Shown here: positions 26,687-33,870 of the stretch, piece after piece
How positions within the stretch are numbered: position 1 is the first letter of the stretch
Layout: the number at the start of each line of letters is the position of its first letter
DNA from: Acidobacteriota bacterium
GTDB taxonomy: Bacteria; Acidobacteriota; Terriglobia; Acidiferrales; UBA7541
NCBI GenBank assembly: GCA_003224235.1
Contig: QHYU01000153.1
Span: 1-60,051 of the forward strand
Direction of reading: 5' to 3'
Length of the DNA stretch: 60,051 bases
Made by a program: the position numbers and the translations under genes
Notes under the pieces: model-generated
The model's database searches: none
Seen by the model: the letters and a program-made list of their open reading frames with translations, nothing else
Told to the model about the DNA's origin: nothing

Positions 26687-27640
26687 CTATGCTCGCGGCG
26701 CGCTCGGTGTTTGCGAGATCAGCGGAAAGCCGCGGCGCCGCCAGCCGTCGAGCCCGCCGGCCAGCGGGCGAATGCGGGTAATTCCCTTGCGGCGGAGGAG
26801 CAGCGCCACACGGGCGCTGGTGGCTTCATTGGGTCAAGTACAGTAAAGCACAACCTCCCGGTCGCGCGGGATAACATCGCTTCCCTCTTCCAGTTCGGCC
26901 GCGTCCAAGCGATGCGCGCCGGGGATGGTGATTGGTTCGGCCTCGAAGTCGAGCGAGTGGCGCAGGTCCACGATCACCACATCCTCGCCCGCATCGAGCT
27001 TCTGCTTGAGCTCTTCCGGTGTGATCCGCGCGATCCGCAACGCGTGCAGGAACTGCTGCCGGTGGACAAACTTCCAGCCGATGTAGGCGGCCAAGGCGCC
27101 GACCAGGATCGCGAGCAGCCAGCTTCCAAAGGTAAGCGCGCGGTCCGCGACGCGCTCGAGCTGGTTGCTGAACGCGAAGCCCAGCCCCACAAACACGCTA
27201 ACCCACAGCAGCGTACCCAGAGTGTCGAAGAGCAAAAAGCGGTCAAGCCGCATGCCGAATATCCCGGCCAGTGGTGGGGCGGCGGTACTGAGCCCCGGAA
27301 TGAACTTGGCCAGGACCAGCGACCCGGCTCCTTGCCGCTCAAAAGTGCTCTCGGTGCGGCGGACGCAGGAATCGGGCTCCAGCGAAATGCGGCAAAGAAA
27401 CTGGAGCACCCGGACACCGCGGCGGCGGCCGAGCTCGTACCAGAGCACGTCGCTGATCACTGCGGCGACCACGGGCAGCCCGACGACCGCTGTAACCTTC
27501 AATCGGCCTGCGCCCGCCAGTGCTCCGGCCGCGAGCAGCAACGGCACAGAAGGCAGCGGCAGACCGATCTGCTCGGCAAACACCCAGGCGAACAGCACCA
27601 AGTAGCCATGTTTCACCAGGAACTGCAGCGTTTCACTCAT
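26687..27640 (-). CDS. DedA-family membrane protein fused to a rhodanese domain, with in-frame TGA (candidate selenocysteine)
   Basis: The ATG at 27640 opens a DedA/SNARE-associated membrane domain (VFAEQIGLPLPSVPLLLAAG, later LVLAKFIPGLSTAAPPLAG) with about five hydrophobic segments. A cytoplasmic rhodanese domain follows (ITPEELKQKLDAGEDVVIVD, IPGAHRLDAAEL, REVVLYCT). At 26834-26836 the frame meets TGA as codon 269. It then continues without interruption for 48 codons: PNEATSARVALLLRRKG, PLAGGLDGWRRRGFPL, and TAG at 26687-26689. In rhodaneses of this type the motif is YC-x-CPNEATSA, and the Cys before PNEATS begins the six-residue active-site loop, so TGA replaces the catalytic residue. A hairpin at 26801-26819 suits a SECIS. 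If translation stops at TGA the rhodanese is inactive. Either a selenocysteine sulfurtransferase or a recent nonsense change or base error. Confidence 0.6.
26801..26819 (-). promoter_or_regulatory. Candidate bacterial SECIS hairpin
   Basis: On the minus strand CAGCGCC, loop CGTGT, GGCGCTG form a perfect 7-bp stem with a 5-base loop. The loop begins 22 bases after the TGA at 26834-26836. Bacterial SECIS elements sit within the coding region just after UGA, with the apical loop roughly 16-37 bases away and a G among its first two bases; both conditions are met here. GC-rich DNA makes chance hairpins common, so this alone proves nothing. Confidence 0.45.
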
Positions 27641-27881
27641 CTCGGCCCGGCCTGCGCTGTAAGAATTGCACGTTGATCCCCGTAGAAGACCCGCGGAGCC
27701 AGCTTGAAGTATTCGGTGAAGCGGGAAACCGCACTGACCAGGACACGGCCGGCAGGTGGCCATGCCGATTCGCTCTGCCACTCATTACTGCCTCCGGGTC
27801 CCAGAAAGCGCGGCGAATGCCTCCTCGTTCAGAACACCTATGCGCCGCGCTAGGTTTGCCTGGCGCGGCCCCCTTCCAGAT

Positions 27882-28589
27882 TCAGCCCGTCGTTTGATGA
27901 TTCGCCGCCTGTGCGTGGGCGACCAACGGGGCCACCTGGCCCCATCGCCCGGTGAAGACAAATTGCTCGAGCGGTTTGCGGGTGCGCGGTGCCAGCTCGC
28001 GTGCGCGCAGCGGCTCGGGCAGAGACTCTGCCTCACCCCGGTAGCCCAGCGCTATAGCCGCCGTCGGCTCCCAACCCTCGGGAATATTGAACACCTCGCG
28101 CGCCTTGTCCACGTGGAAGCCTGCCATCTGGTGCGCGGCGAGTCCCATTGCGGTGGCCTGGATGATCAGGTTTTCGCTCGCCAGGCCGACATCGTGAAAC
28201 GCGTGCCGGTTGGGCTTACCGTTGCGCTCAAAGTTGAGCCGGGCCAGCGATAGCATGAGCACCGGGGCGTGCTGCGCCCAGACGACGTTGCCCTCCACTA
28301 GGACACTGAGGAGGCGAGCAAATTCGACCGGTTGCTCCCGCGTGGCCAGCAGATACGCCCACGGCTGCTCATTGTAAGACGAGGGCGCCCAGCGGGCTGC
28401 TTCGAGCAGGCTGCATAGTTTCTCCGGCTCAACCGGCCGGTTGGCAAATGCACGAGGGCTCCAGCGGCGTCTCAACAGGTCGTGAATCGGACAGCTCGTG
28501 TTCGCCAGCTTTTCCACAATCCCCTCCCCGCACATCAAATCGTCCAATGGAACGGCCGCCATGCCAAGGTAAGCATCCTCGTGCCCCAT
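27882..28589 (-). CDS. Nitroreductase family protein
   Basis: The protein of about 235 residues shows the FMN-binding pattern of the nitroreductase fold: RRRWSPRAFANRPV near the N-terminus, ARWAPSSYNEQPWAYLLAT, then ASENLIIQATAMGLAAHQMAGF and a C-terminal AIALGYRGE. These NAD(P)H-dependent enzymes reduce nitro, quinone or related groups; the physiological substrate is not evident. Possible starts are ATG at 28589 or 28562; neither has a strong ribosome-binding site. It lies upstream of the DedA-rhodanese gene on the same strand with 241 bases between, so joint transcription is uncertain. Confidence 0.88.
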   Translation of the reverse strand: MGHEDAYLGMAAVPLDDLMCGEGIVEKLANTSCPIHDLLRRRWSPRAFANRPVEPEKLCSLLEAARWAPSSYNEQPWAYLLATREQPVEFARLLSVLVEGNVVWAQHAPVLMLSLARLNFERNGKPNRHAFHDVGLASENLIIQATAMGLAAHQMAGFHVDKAREVFNIPEGWEPTAAIALGYRGEAESLPEPLRARELAPRTRKPLEQFVFTGRWGQVAPLVAHAQAANHQTTG

Positions 28590-28685
28590 CAATCCGCTCT
28601 GAGCTCCTGCCGCCGGATGGCAGACAGCCTGTAGTGAGATTCAGAACCTCCGGGACAACCCTTGTCAGGGCAAGGAGTTACGCCC

Positions 28686-29318
28686 TCAATTTCCGCTTTT
28701 CCCTGGCGCGGGAGCAGCCTTCTTCACCAGCTCGACGTCAACCGTAATTGTCACATCGTCGCCGACTACAACTCCGCCAGATTCCAGCGGAGCATTCCAA
28801 GTCAGGCCAAAGTCCTTGCGGCTGATCTTCGCGGTGGCCGAGGCGCCGACCCTCACATTGCCGTGAGGATCCTTGATCGCTGGGGTTGGGCCTTCGACAT
28901 CGAAGGTGACCTCGCGAGTAACGCCGTGGATGGTCAGATCCCCGGTAAGCTTGTACCTGCCGGGATCGACCGCGACGATGCGCTTAGAGCGGAAAGTCAT
29001 CGTTGGGTACTTCTCGACATCGAGGAAGTTAGCACCGCGCAGGTCTGCATCGCGCTTCGGCACGCGGGTATTGATCGTCGTGGTATCGATGCTGACCTCG
29101 ACCGTAGAGCGGGTAGGATCCTTTTCATCGAGGTTGACGACGCCAGCCAACTTGCTGAACTCGCCCTTGATGTTGGAGATCATCATATGGCGCACGGAAA
29201 ATTGTGCGACGGAATGCGCTGGGTCAATCTGCCAAGGTGTGCTCTGGGCCCACGACGGCACCGCGAGCGCGGCGAGCAGAGACGCCGCAACAACGAAACG
29301 AGTGGTTGCTTTGGACAT
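28686..29318 (-). CDS. YceI family periplasmic protein
   Basis: The 210-residue precursor has a signal peptide ending near SLLAALAVPSWA, then the YceI lipocalin-like barrel: WQIDPAHSVAQFSVRHMM, the conserved VEVSIDTTTINTR, FLDVEKYPTMTFRSKRI, LTGDLTIHGVTREVTFDV and SRKDFGLTWN. YceI proteins bind isoprenoid-type lipids and are often stress-induced. The ATG at 29318 has a strong AGGAGGGG six bases upstream, which rules out the longer in-frame reading that runs back to 29900 through marR on another frame. A motif at 29355-29376 upstream matches that before the adjacent marR gene, suggesting MarR control. Confidence 0.93.
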   Translation of the reverse strand: MSKATTRFVVAASLLAALAVPSWAQSTPWQIDPAHSVAQFSVRHMMISNIKGEFSKLAGVVNLDEKDPTRSTVEVSIDTTTINTRVPKRDADLRGANFLDVEKYPTMTFRSKRIVAVDPGRYKLTGDLTIHGVTREVTFDVEGPTPAIKDPHGNVRVGASATAKISRKDFGLTWNAPLESGGVVVGDDVTITVDVELVKKAAPAPGKSGN

Positions 29319-29354
29319 GGCTTTTCCCCTCCTGTCCTTCGATGATAAGAGGTC

Positions 29355-29376
29355 GACATTCGTCACAACAACTATT
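29355..29376. promoter_or_regulatory. Operator-like site upstream of yceI
   Basis: This 22-base site matches the palindrome in the marR promoter (29887-29908) at about 15 positions, with the shared core CAA-C/G-ACTATTG on the plus strand (29367-29377 compared with 29899-29909). It overlaps a plausible yceI promoter (minus strand TTGTTG, 18 bases, TATCAT). Binding by the adjacent MarR protein is inferred. Confidence 0.45.
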
Positions 29377-29392
29377 GGCCGAAAAAACTGCT

Positions 29393-29878
29393 TCACCGCT
29401 GGCCCCCGGGTGGTGTTCCCTCCCGCACCTGCTCGAGCAATTCGGCCAGCACCCGCAGGCGCCGGGGCTCGATGTGCCGCAACTGACGCCGGTGCAGCGC
29501 GCTGATGGGTTCGTCCAACTCTCTTAGGATGCGTAAGCCGGCCGGGGTGATACGCGTTTCCACGACGCGCCGGTCGGCGCGCCCCCGCGCCCGGCTCACT
29601 AAGGCCCGTGCCTCCAGGCGGTCGAGCAGCCGGGTAATATCCGGGTCGCGCGTGAGCATCCGTTCGCCGATCTCCTGGCAGGCTAGCCCCTGCCGGCCGG
29701 CCCCGCGGAGAATGCGCAGAACGTTGTACTGCGTGTGAGAGAGTTCGACTGCCTTGAGGATCTGCTCGACATCGCGCAGCAGGGCATCGGCAGTCCGCAG
29801 CAGGTTCAGGAAAACTTCGTTTTCCAGGCCGCGGGCGGGCCGCCTGGGTCTCGTTACGCCGTTGGGCCGCGCTGGCAT
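29393..29878 (-). CDS. MarR family transcriptional regulator
   Basis: The 161-residue protein has the winged helix-turn-helix of MarR: LSHTQYNVLRILRGAG, CQEIGERMLTRDPDITRLLD as recognition region, and the wing GRADRRVVETRITPAGLRIL with the conserved DRR. A basic N-terminal tail precedes the dimerisation helices. MarR proteins usually repress their own gene and a neighbour and are released by small phenolic or oxidant ligands. The neighbour yceI is 74 bases downstream on the same strand with its own operator-like site. The predicted transcript starts at the A of the ATG. Confidence 0.92.
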   Translation of the reverse strand: MPARPNGVTRPRRPARGLENEVFLNLLRTADALLRDVEQILKAVELSHTQYNVLRILRGAGRQGLACQEIGERMLTRDPDITRLLDRLEARALVSRARGRADRRVVETRITPAGLRILRELDEPISALHRRQLRHIEPRRLRVLAELLEQVREGTPPGGQR

Positions 29879-29884
29879 TGGCCG

Positions 29885-29913
29885 AGAATACTCGTTTCAA
29901 CGACTATTGTCAA
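29885..29913 (-). promoter_or_regulatory. marR promoter with embedded palindromic operator
   Basis: On the minus strand TTGACA (29908-29913), 17 bases, and TATTCT (29885-29890) form a near-consensus promoter. An imperfect 22-base palindrome (29887-29908, arms AATA-TCGTT and AACGA-TATT) fills the spacer, an ideal place for autorepression. Only six bases separate the -10 box from the ATG, so the mRNA would be leaderless. Confidence 0.6.
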
Positions 29914-30111
29914 CATCGACCTTAGGCAGAGCCGGGGCGTTTCCAACCTCCCTCGCCGCGACTCCGCTTCTCGCGGAGGGGCCCCTTTGAGGATGGTCCC
30001 GCTGACCACAGTGGAGCGTCTCCCTTTTAGATTTTTCGCTCCGTTTACCATATGGCAGAGGAGACGCCTGGGAATGCCGCGGCAAGGACGTGGAGGCAGG
30101 AAAGAGCCGGC

Positions 30112-30831
30112 CTAAGGTTTCTGCGTGGGGCGAATCAGCACCTCGCTGATGAAGCTCTGCGCCGATTGAGTGACCAGCGCCGCCACTACATGCGCTATGT
30201 CCTCGGCTTCCAGCATTTTGGCCACATCCTTGCCGGTGTGTGGCGAAAACTCCGTCGCCACCGTGCCGGGACAAATCACGCTGACGCGGATGCCGTAGGC
30301 ACGCAAGTCTTCGGCCATGCAGTAAGTTAGCCCCTGCAGACCCCACTTTGAAGCGCAATAGACGCCGCCCCCGGCGAAGGCGTTTTTGCCTGCCAGCGAA
30401 CTGATGTTGATGATGTGGCCGGTTCGTCGTTGGATCATCTCCGGCGCCACTGCCCGACTTGTAAGAAACGCCCCCTTCAAATTGGTGTCTAATACAGCGT
30501 CCCAGTTCGCTTCACTGGTCTCGTGAACGGGACCGAAGACGCCGATGCCGGCATTGTTCACCAGAATGTCGATCGGGCCGAAGGCCTTGCGAGTGCGCTC
30601 AACCAGCGCCGCGACGTCGCCCGGGCGCGTAACGTCAGCAGGGACGCCCAGGGTCTCCACCCCGGCCCGGCGTAACTGCTCGGCAGCTCCCTCCAGCGCT
30701 CTGACGTTCCGTGCGCAGATGGCCACCCGGGCCTGCAGGCGGCCCAGGCGCCCGGCGATCGCTAGGCCAATGCCGCGGCTCGCGCCGGTTACCAACGCCA
30801 CTTGTCCGCTGAGGGGCTGTGCCGGATCCAC
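30112..30831 (-). CDS. Short-chain dehydrogenase/reductase (classical SDR)
   Basis: The 239-residue protein has all classical SDR motifs: nucleotide-binding TGASRGIGLAIAGRL, NNAGIG, the catalytic Ser in INISSLAG, and YCASK with catalytic Tyr and Lys, followed by the ICPGTVATEF segment. The Arg in TGASRGIG and CARN suggest NADPH preference. It resembles FabG-like 3-oxoacyl reductases, but the family is too broad for a substrate. The start is GTG at 30831. The gene is divergent from the TPR-type gene, with about 270 bases between. Confidence 0.9.
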   Translation of the reverse strand: MDPAQPLSGQVALVTGASRGIGLAIAGRLGRLQARVAICARNVRALEGAAEQLRRAGVETLGVPADVTRPGDVAALVERTRKAFGPIDILVNNAGIGVFGPVHETSEANWDAVLDTNLKGAFLTSRAVAPEMIQRRTGHIINISSLAGKNAFAGGGVYCASKWGLQGLTYCMAEDLRAYGIRVSVICPGTVATEFSPHTGKDVAKMLEAEDIAHVVAALVTQSAQSFISEVLIRPTQKP

Positions 30832-30978
30832 GGGGACTTCCCCTGGCCTGATTTGGTCTAGTGTTGGCTGGGGCGACCTTTTGCCTCAGCCAGACATCTT
30901 ATCTGAGGTCGCCCTAGGAGTAGGCATGCACCGAGAACGAACGCGTAGCCGCTAGCGAACTGGAACAGCGATACCCGC

Positions 30979-31007
30979 TTGCACCACCCCGAGGGATTCC
31001 CTATAAT
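30979..31007 (+). promoter_or_regulatory. Promoter of the TPR-type exported protein gene
   Basis: TTGCAC (30979-30984), 17 bases, TATAAT (31002-31007). The consensus -10 and ideal spacing predict a start near 31014 and a leader of about 90 bases. A ribosome-binding AGGAGG lies in the leader. Confidence 0.65.
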
Positions 31008-31104
31008 CCGTAGGTTTTGTTCCCCGTTAGCGGCCATACCGAACGAAGTTCGTAAACGTACCGTTCCGAAGAACTGTAATCTTGCCCAGGAGGCAGGGAG
31101 AAAA

Positions 31105-32418
31105 ATGATTCGAAAGTGGATGATAACAGGCACGGGGCTGATTTCGATGGCGCTGATGCTTTGCGCGTGCGCGCCCTCCGGCTGGGCTGCGCCGCAGGAG
31201 AAGCCCGCTTACACGATGGCGGAATACAACGCCTACAACGCTGCGGCCGGCGAGAAGAATCCGGAGCAGCGCGTGAAGCTGCTCGATGACTTTGTGGCCA
31301 AATTCCCAAGCTCGACTTTGCTGCCCTTTGCCTATCGGGTCTACTACAAAACGTACGACGAGCTGAAGAGTTATCCGAAAACGATTCAGTACGCCGACAA
31401 GCTGCTTGCCCTCGGCGACAAGCTGGATGCAGGCGCCAAGCTGGAGGCGCTCTATATCCGCACGCTGGCTTTTAACAATTCTTTCAACGAAAAGGCTCCT
31501 GACGCCAAAGAGCAGGCCACCCGCGCCCGCCAAACTGCCCTCGAGGGACTTCAAGTGCTCGGGCAGGTGCCTAAACCCGAGGGCGTAACCGACGCGCAAT
31601 TTGAGGAGAACAAGAAAGTACCAACGGTTCTGTTTAACTACACGGCAGGTTACGCGGCGCTGCAACTGAAGGACTACAAGGGAGCGATTGATTCCTTCAA
31701 GGCGGCCTTGGCCGGCGACCCCACCGGCGCGGTCACCTACTTCCGGCTGGGAGTCGCCTACCTGCAAATGGACCCGCCCCAGTACATGGACGGCTTCTGG
31801 GCGCTGGCGCGCTCGGTAGCGCTGAAAGGTCCGGGCGAGGCACAGGTGCGCGCGTACTTGCGCAACCAACTGCTGCGTTACCAACAGGCGGCCTGCGAGA
31901 AACTCTTGGACGCCCAGATGAACGAGCTCATCACCCTCGCCGCGGGTTCCGCGGAACGCCCTGACACTTACAAAATCCCCAGCGCCGCCGATCTGCAGAA
32001 GGCCCGGGAAGAGACCACCAACTTCATTTCCGATCTCAGGGCGGGCGGCGAAAAGGCCAAGCTGGTCTGGCTCGCCACGTGCGGCCTGGAATTTCCCGAG
32101 GTCGCAGGGAAGGTAATCGAAGTCAATGCGACCGATCCGGTCGTCCTGAAAGTCTACAATGGCGCCACCCCGGAGGAGATTGAGGCTGCCACCACCCCCA
32201 ATATGGAAGTGAAAATTGAAGGACAGCCCGAGGCCAAGCGCATCCAGAAGGATGATCCGGTGCAATTTTCGGCCACGCTAGTGGGTTACGACCCAGATCC
32301 TTTCATGCTTCACTGGGAAAAGGCCAAGGTAAATCGGGAGTTTATTCCAGAGGAAAAGGCGCAGCCAGGCTCCAAAAGGCCGGGCCGGCGGCCACCTACG
32401 AAGAAGCCAGGGCGTTAG
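31105..32418 (+). CDS. TPR-repeat exported protein or lipoprotein
   Basis: The 437-residue precursor begins with a signal sequence, MIRKWMITGTGLISMALMLC, followed by ACAPSGWAA; the Cys in LCAC could be a lipobox cysteine, or signal peptidase I could cut after GWA. Tetratricopeptide-like helices follow (QRVKLLDDFVAKFPSS, YVVY-type repeats, and a clear NYTAGYAALQLKDYKGAIDS). The C-terminus is basic and Pro-rich (KRPGRRPPTKKPGR). Such proteins are scaffolds; the partner is unknown. The ATG at 31105 is chosen for its AGGAGG/GGGAG and for the signal sequence; the frame extends back to 30979 only through the promoter. Confidence 0.82.
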   Translation: MIRKWMITGTGLISMALMLCACAPSGWAAPQEKPAYTMAEYNAYNAAAGEKNPEQRVKLLDDFVAKFPSSTLLPFAYRVYYKTYDELKSYPKTIQYADKLLALGDKLDAGAKLEALYIRTLAFNNSFNEKAPDAKEQATRARQTALEGLQVLGQVPKPEGVTDAQFEENKKVPTVLFNYTAGYAALQLKDYKGAIDSFKAALAGDPTGAVTYFRLGVAYLQMDPPQYMDGFWALARSVALKGPGEAQVRAYLRNQLLRYQQAACEKLLDAQMNELITLAAGSAERPDTYKIPSAADLQKAREETTNFISDLRAGGEKAKLVWLATCGLEFPEVAGKVIEVNATDPVVLKVYNGATPEEIEAATTPNMEVKIEGQPEAKRIQKDDPVQFSATLVGYDPDPFMLHWEKAKVNREFIPEEKAQPGSKRPGRRPPTKKPGR

Positions 32419-32459
32419 CGGTTACAGGAACGGAATCCGCTAAAACGAAATTCAGGAAG

Positions 32460-32487
32460 AACGGCTCCGGTGCCAAGCGGAGCCGTT
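32460..32487. terminator. Stem-loop between convergent genes, probable terminator
   Basis: AACGGCTCCG (32460-32469), an 8-base loop and CGGAGCCGTT (32478-32487) make a perfect 10-bp stem between the TPR gene and the convergent fis-like gene. The following CCTATTT is only a weak T-run, so efficiency is uncertain. Confidence 0.6.
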
Positions 32488-32551
32488 CCTATTTAGGGGA
32501 GCCAATCCTTGGTCCAGGGCCGGTGGCCCAGAGCGTCGTTTGGCGCAATCC

Positions 32552-32773
32552 TCAGGGGTGCCGGCGCGGGCGGTTCTCGAGCTTGTACAGTCCGATCTTG
32601 CGGCTGAGCGTGTTACGGTGGATGCCCAGCACGCGTGCGGCGCGCGACTGGTTGCCCTTCGAGCGGTCGAGCACCCGCTTGATGAACTTCTTTTCGAATT
32701 CGGTCACCGCCTCGTCGAAGAGGATGCCTCTATCCACCATCTGTCCAATCAGCGCTTCCAGTTGATCCTTCAC
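32552..32773 (-). CDS. Small Fis-type helix-turn-helix protein
   Basis: The 73-residue protein is a helical N-terminus (DQLEALIGQMVDRGILFDEA) followed by FEKKFIKRVLDRSKGNQSRA and the Fis helix-turn-helix AARVLGIHRNTLSRKIGLYKL. The fold is that of the DNA-binding end of NtrC-type activators and of Fis, here with no other domain. It may be a nucleoid protein or local regulator. It follows purC by 47 bases on the same strand and is probably co-transcribed with it. Proteins of this type are found widely in Acidobacteriota, from memory. Confidence 0.85.
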   Translation of the reverse strand: MKDQLEALIGQMVDRGILFDEAVTEFEKKFIKRVLDRSKGNQSRAARVLGIHRNTLSRKIGLYKLENRPRRHP

Positions 32774-32820
32774 GACTGCACGCTCCTCCCCGACAAGCGG
32801 GGTCTCCCCGACGGTTCCCG

Positions 32821-33720
32821 TCAGGTCAGTTCGTGGCCTGTCAACTGCCGGTAGGCTTCCCGGTACCTCGACCGCGTGGCCGCGACGACCTCCGCCGGCA
32901 GTTCCGGCGCGGGTGGCTGCTTGGACCAGCCAATGCGCTCCAGATAGTCGCGGACATACTGCTTATCGAACGAAGGCTGTGCCCGCCCAGGCTGGTATCC
33001 ATCAGCGGGCCAAAAGCGGGAGGAGTCCGGGGTCAGCGCTTCGTCAATCCATACCAGCTCGCCGTCGAGCAAGCCGAACTCAAACTTGGTGTCGGCCAAG
33101 ATGATCCCGCGCGGCTCGGCATACGCGGCCGCGCGGCGGTAAAGCTTCAGGCTGATTGCGCGCAGTTGCTCGGCAAGCGGGCCGCCCACACGTGCCGCAG
33201 CCTGGTCGAACGAAATATTTTCGTCGTGGCCGGTAGTGGCCTTCGTCGCCGGTGTGAAAATCGGTTCCGGTAGCCGGTCGGACTCGCGCAGGCCCGCCGG
33301 CAACTGTATCCCGCATACTTTGCCGGTAGCCCGGTAGTCCCTCCAGCCTGACCCGGACAAGAACCCACGCACCACGCACTCGATCGGCACTGGCTGGGTG
33401 CGGCGGCAAAGCATGGCCCGCCCGGCCAGTTCCTCGCGATACGATGCCAGCTCAGGGGGAAAATCGGTCGAACGGATGACGTGATTTGGCACTACGTCGC
33501 GTAGCTTTTCAAACCAGAATAGAGAGAGTTGGGTCAGCACGCGCCCCTTGTCCGGAATTGGCGTGGGCAGAACGACGTCGAACGCCGACAGCCGGTCAGT
33601 GGCCACAATCAACAGGCAGTCGCCCAACTCGTAGAGGTCGCGCACCTTGCCGCGGAAGTACAGCGGCACGCCCATGAAATGGGTTTCCCAAACCACCGCG
33701 CTAACTTGGGGAAAGGACAC
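32821..33720 (-). CDS. purC: Phosphoribosylaminoimidazole-succinocarboxamide synthase (SAICAR synthase)
   Basis: The 299-residue enzyme joins aspartate to CAIR in purine synthesis. Motifs: YFRGKVRDLYELGD at the ATP site, ATDRLSAFDVVLP, ECVVRGFLSGSGWRDYRATG, and GIILADTKFEFGL followed by DEALTPDSSRFWP. The length matches the longer PurC form. The start is GTG at 33720; an ATG at 33675 would begin just before the first conserved strand and cannot be excluded. It lies between smc (150 bases upstream) and the fis-like gene on the same strand. Confidence 0.95.
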   Translation of the reverse strand: MSFPQVSAVVWETHFMGVPLYFRGKVRDLYELGDCLLIVATDRLSAFDVVLPTPIPDKGRVLTQLSLFWFEKLRDVVPNHVIRSTDFPPELASYREELAGRAMLCRRTQPVPIECVVRGFLSGSGWRDYRATGKVCGIQLPAGLRESDRLPEPIFTPATKATTGHDENISFDQAAARVGGPLAEQLRAISLKLYRRAAAYAEPRGIILADTKFEFGLLDGELVWIDEALTPDSSRFWPADGYQPGRAQPSFDKQYVRDYLERIGWSKQPPAPELPAEVVAATRSRYREAYRQLTGHELT

Positions 33721-33870
33721 AGGCGATTCCGTCCCTTGAGGGCGGCGGGTATTCTAGCGCAGCGCGTCGCGTTGTCAACGGGGAAGAAAAATGACCTGAG
33801 GAAAACTGTTCGGAGTACTGCCAAACGTTTGCAAGACTGGGGCGAGCTGGCGCAGAGGAAAAGTCTGAAG

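Noticed and set aside
26711-27676. A 321-residue plus-strand frame
   Set aside because: Antisense to the DedA-rhodanese gene, whose domains are clear; no family resemblance.
28686-29900. A 404-residue reading of the yceI frame starting at 29900
   Set aside because: Its first 194 residues run through marR in another frame and lack protein-like sequence; a signal peptide and strong ribosome-binding site mark the real start at 29318.
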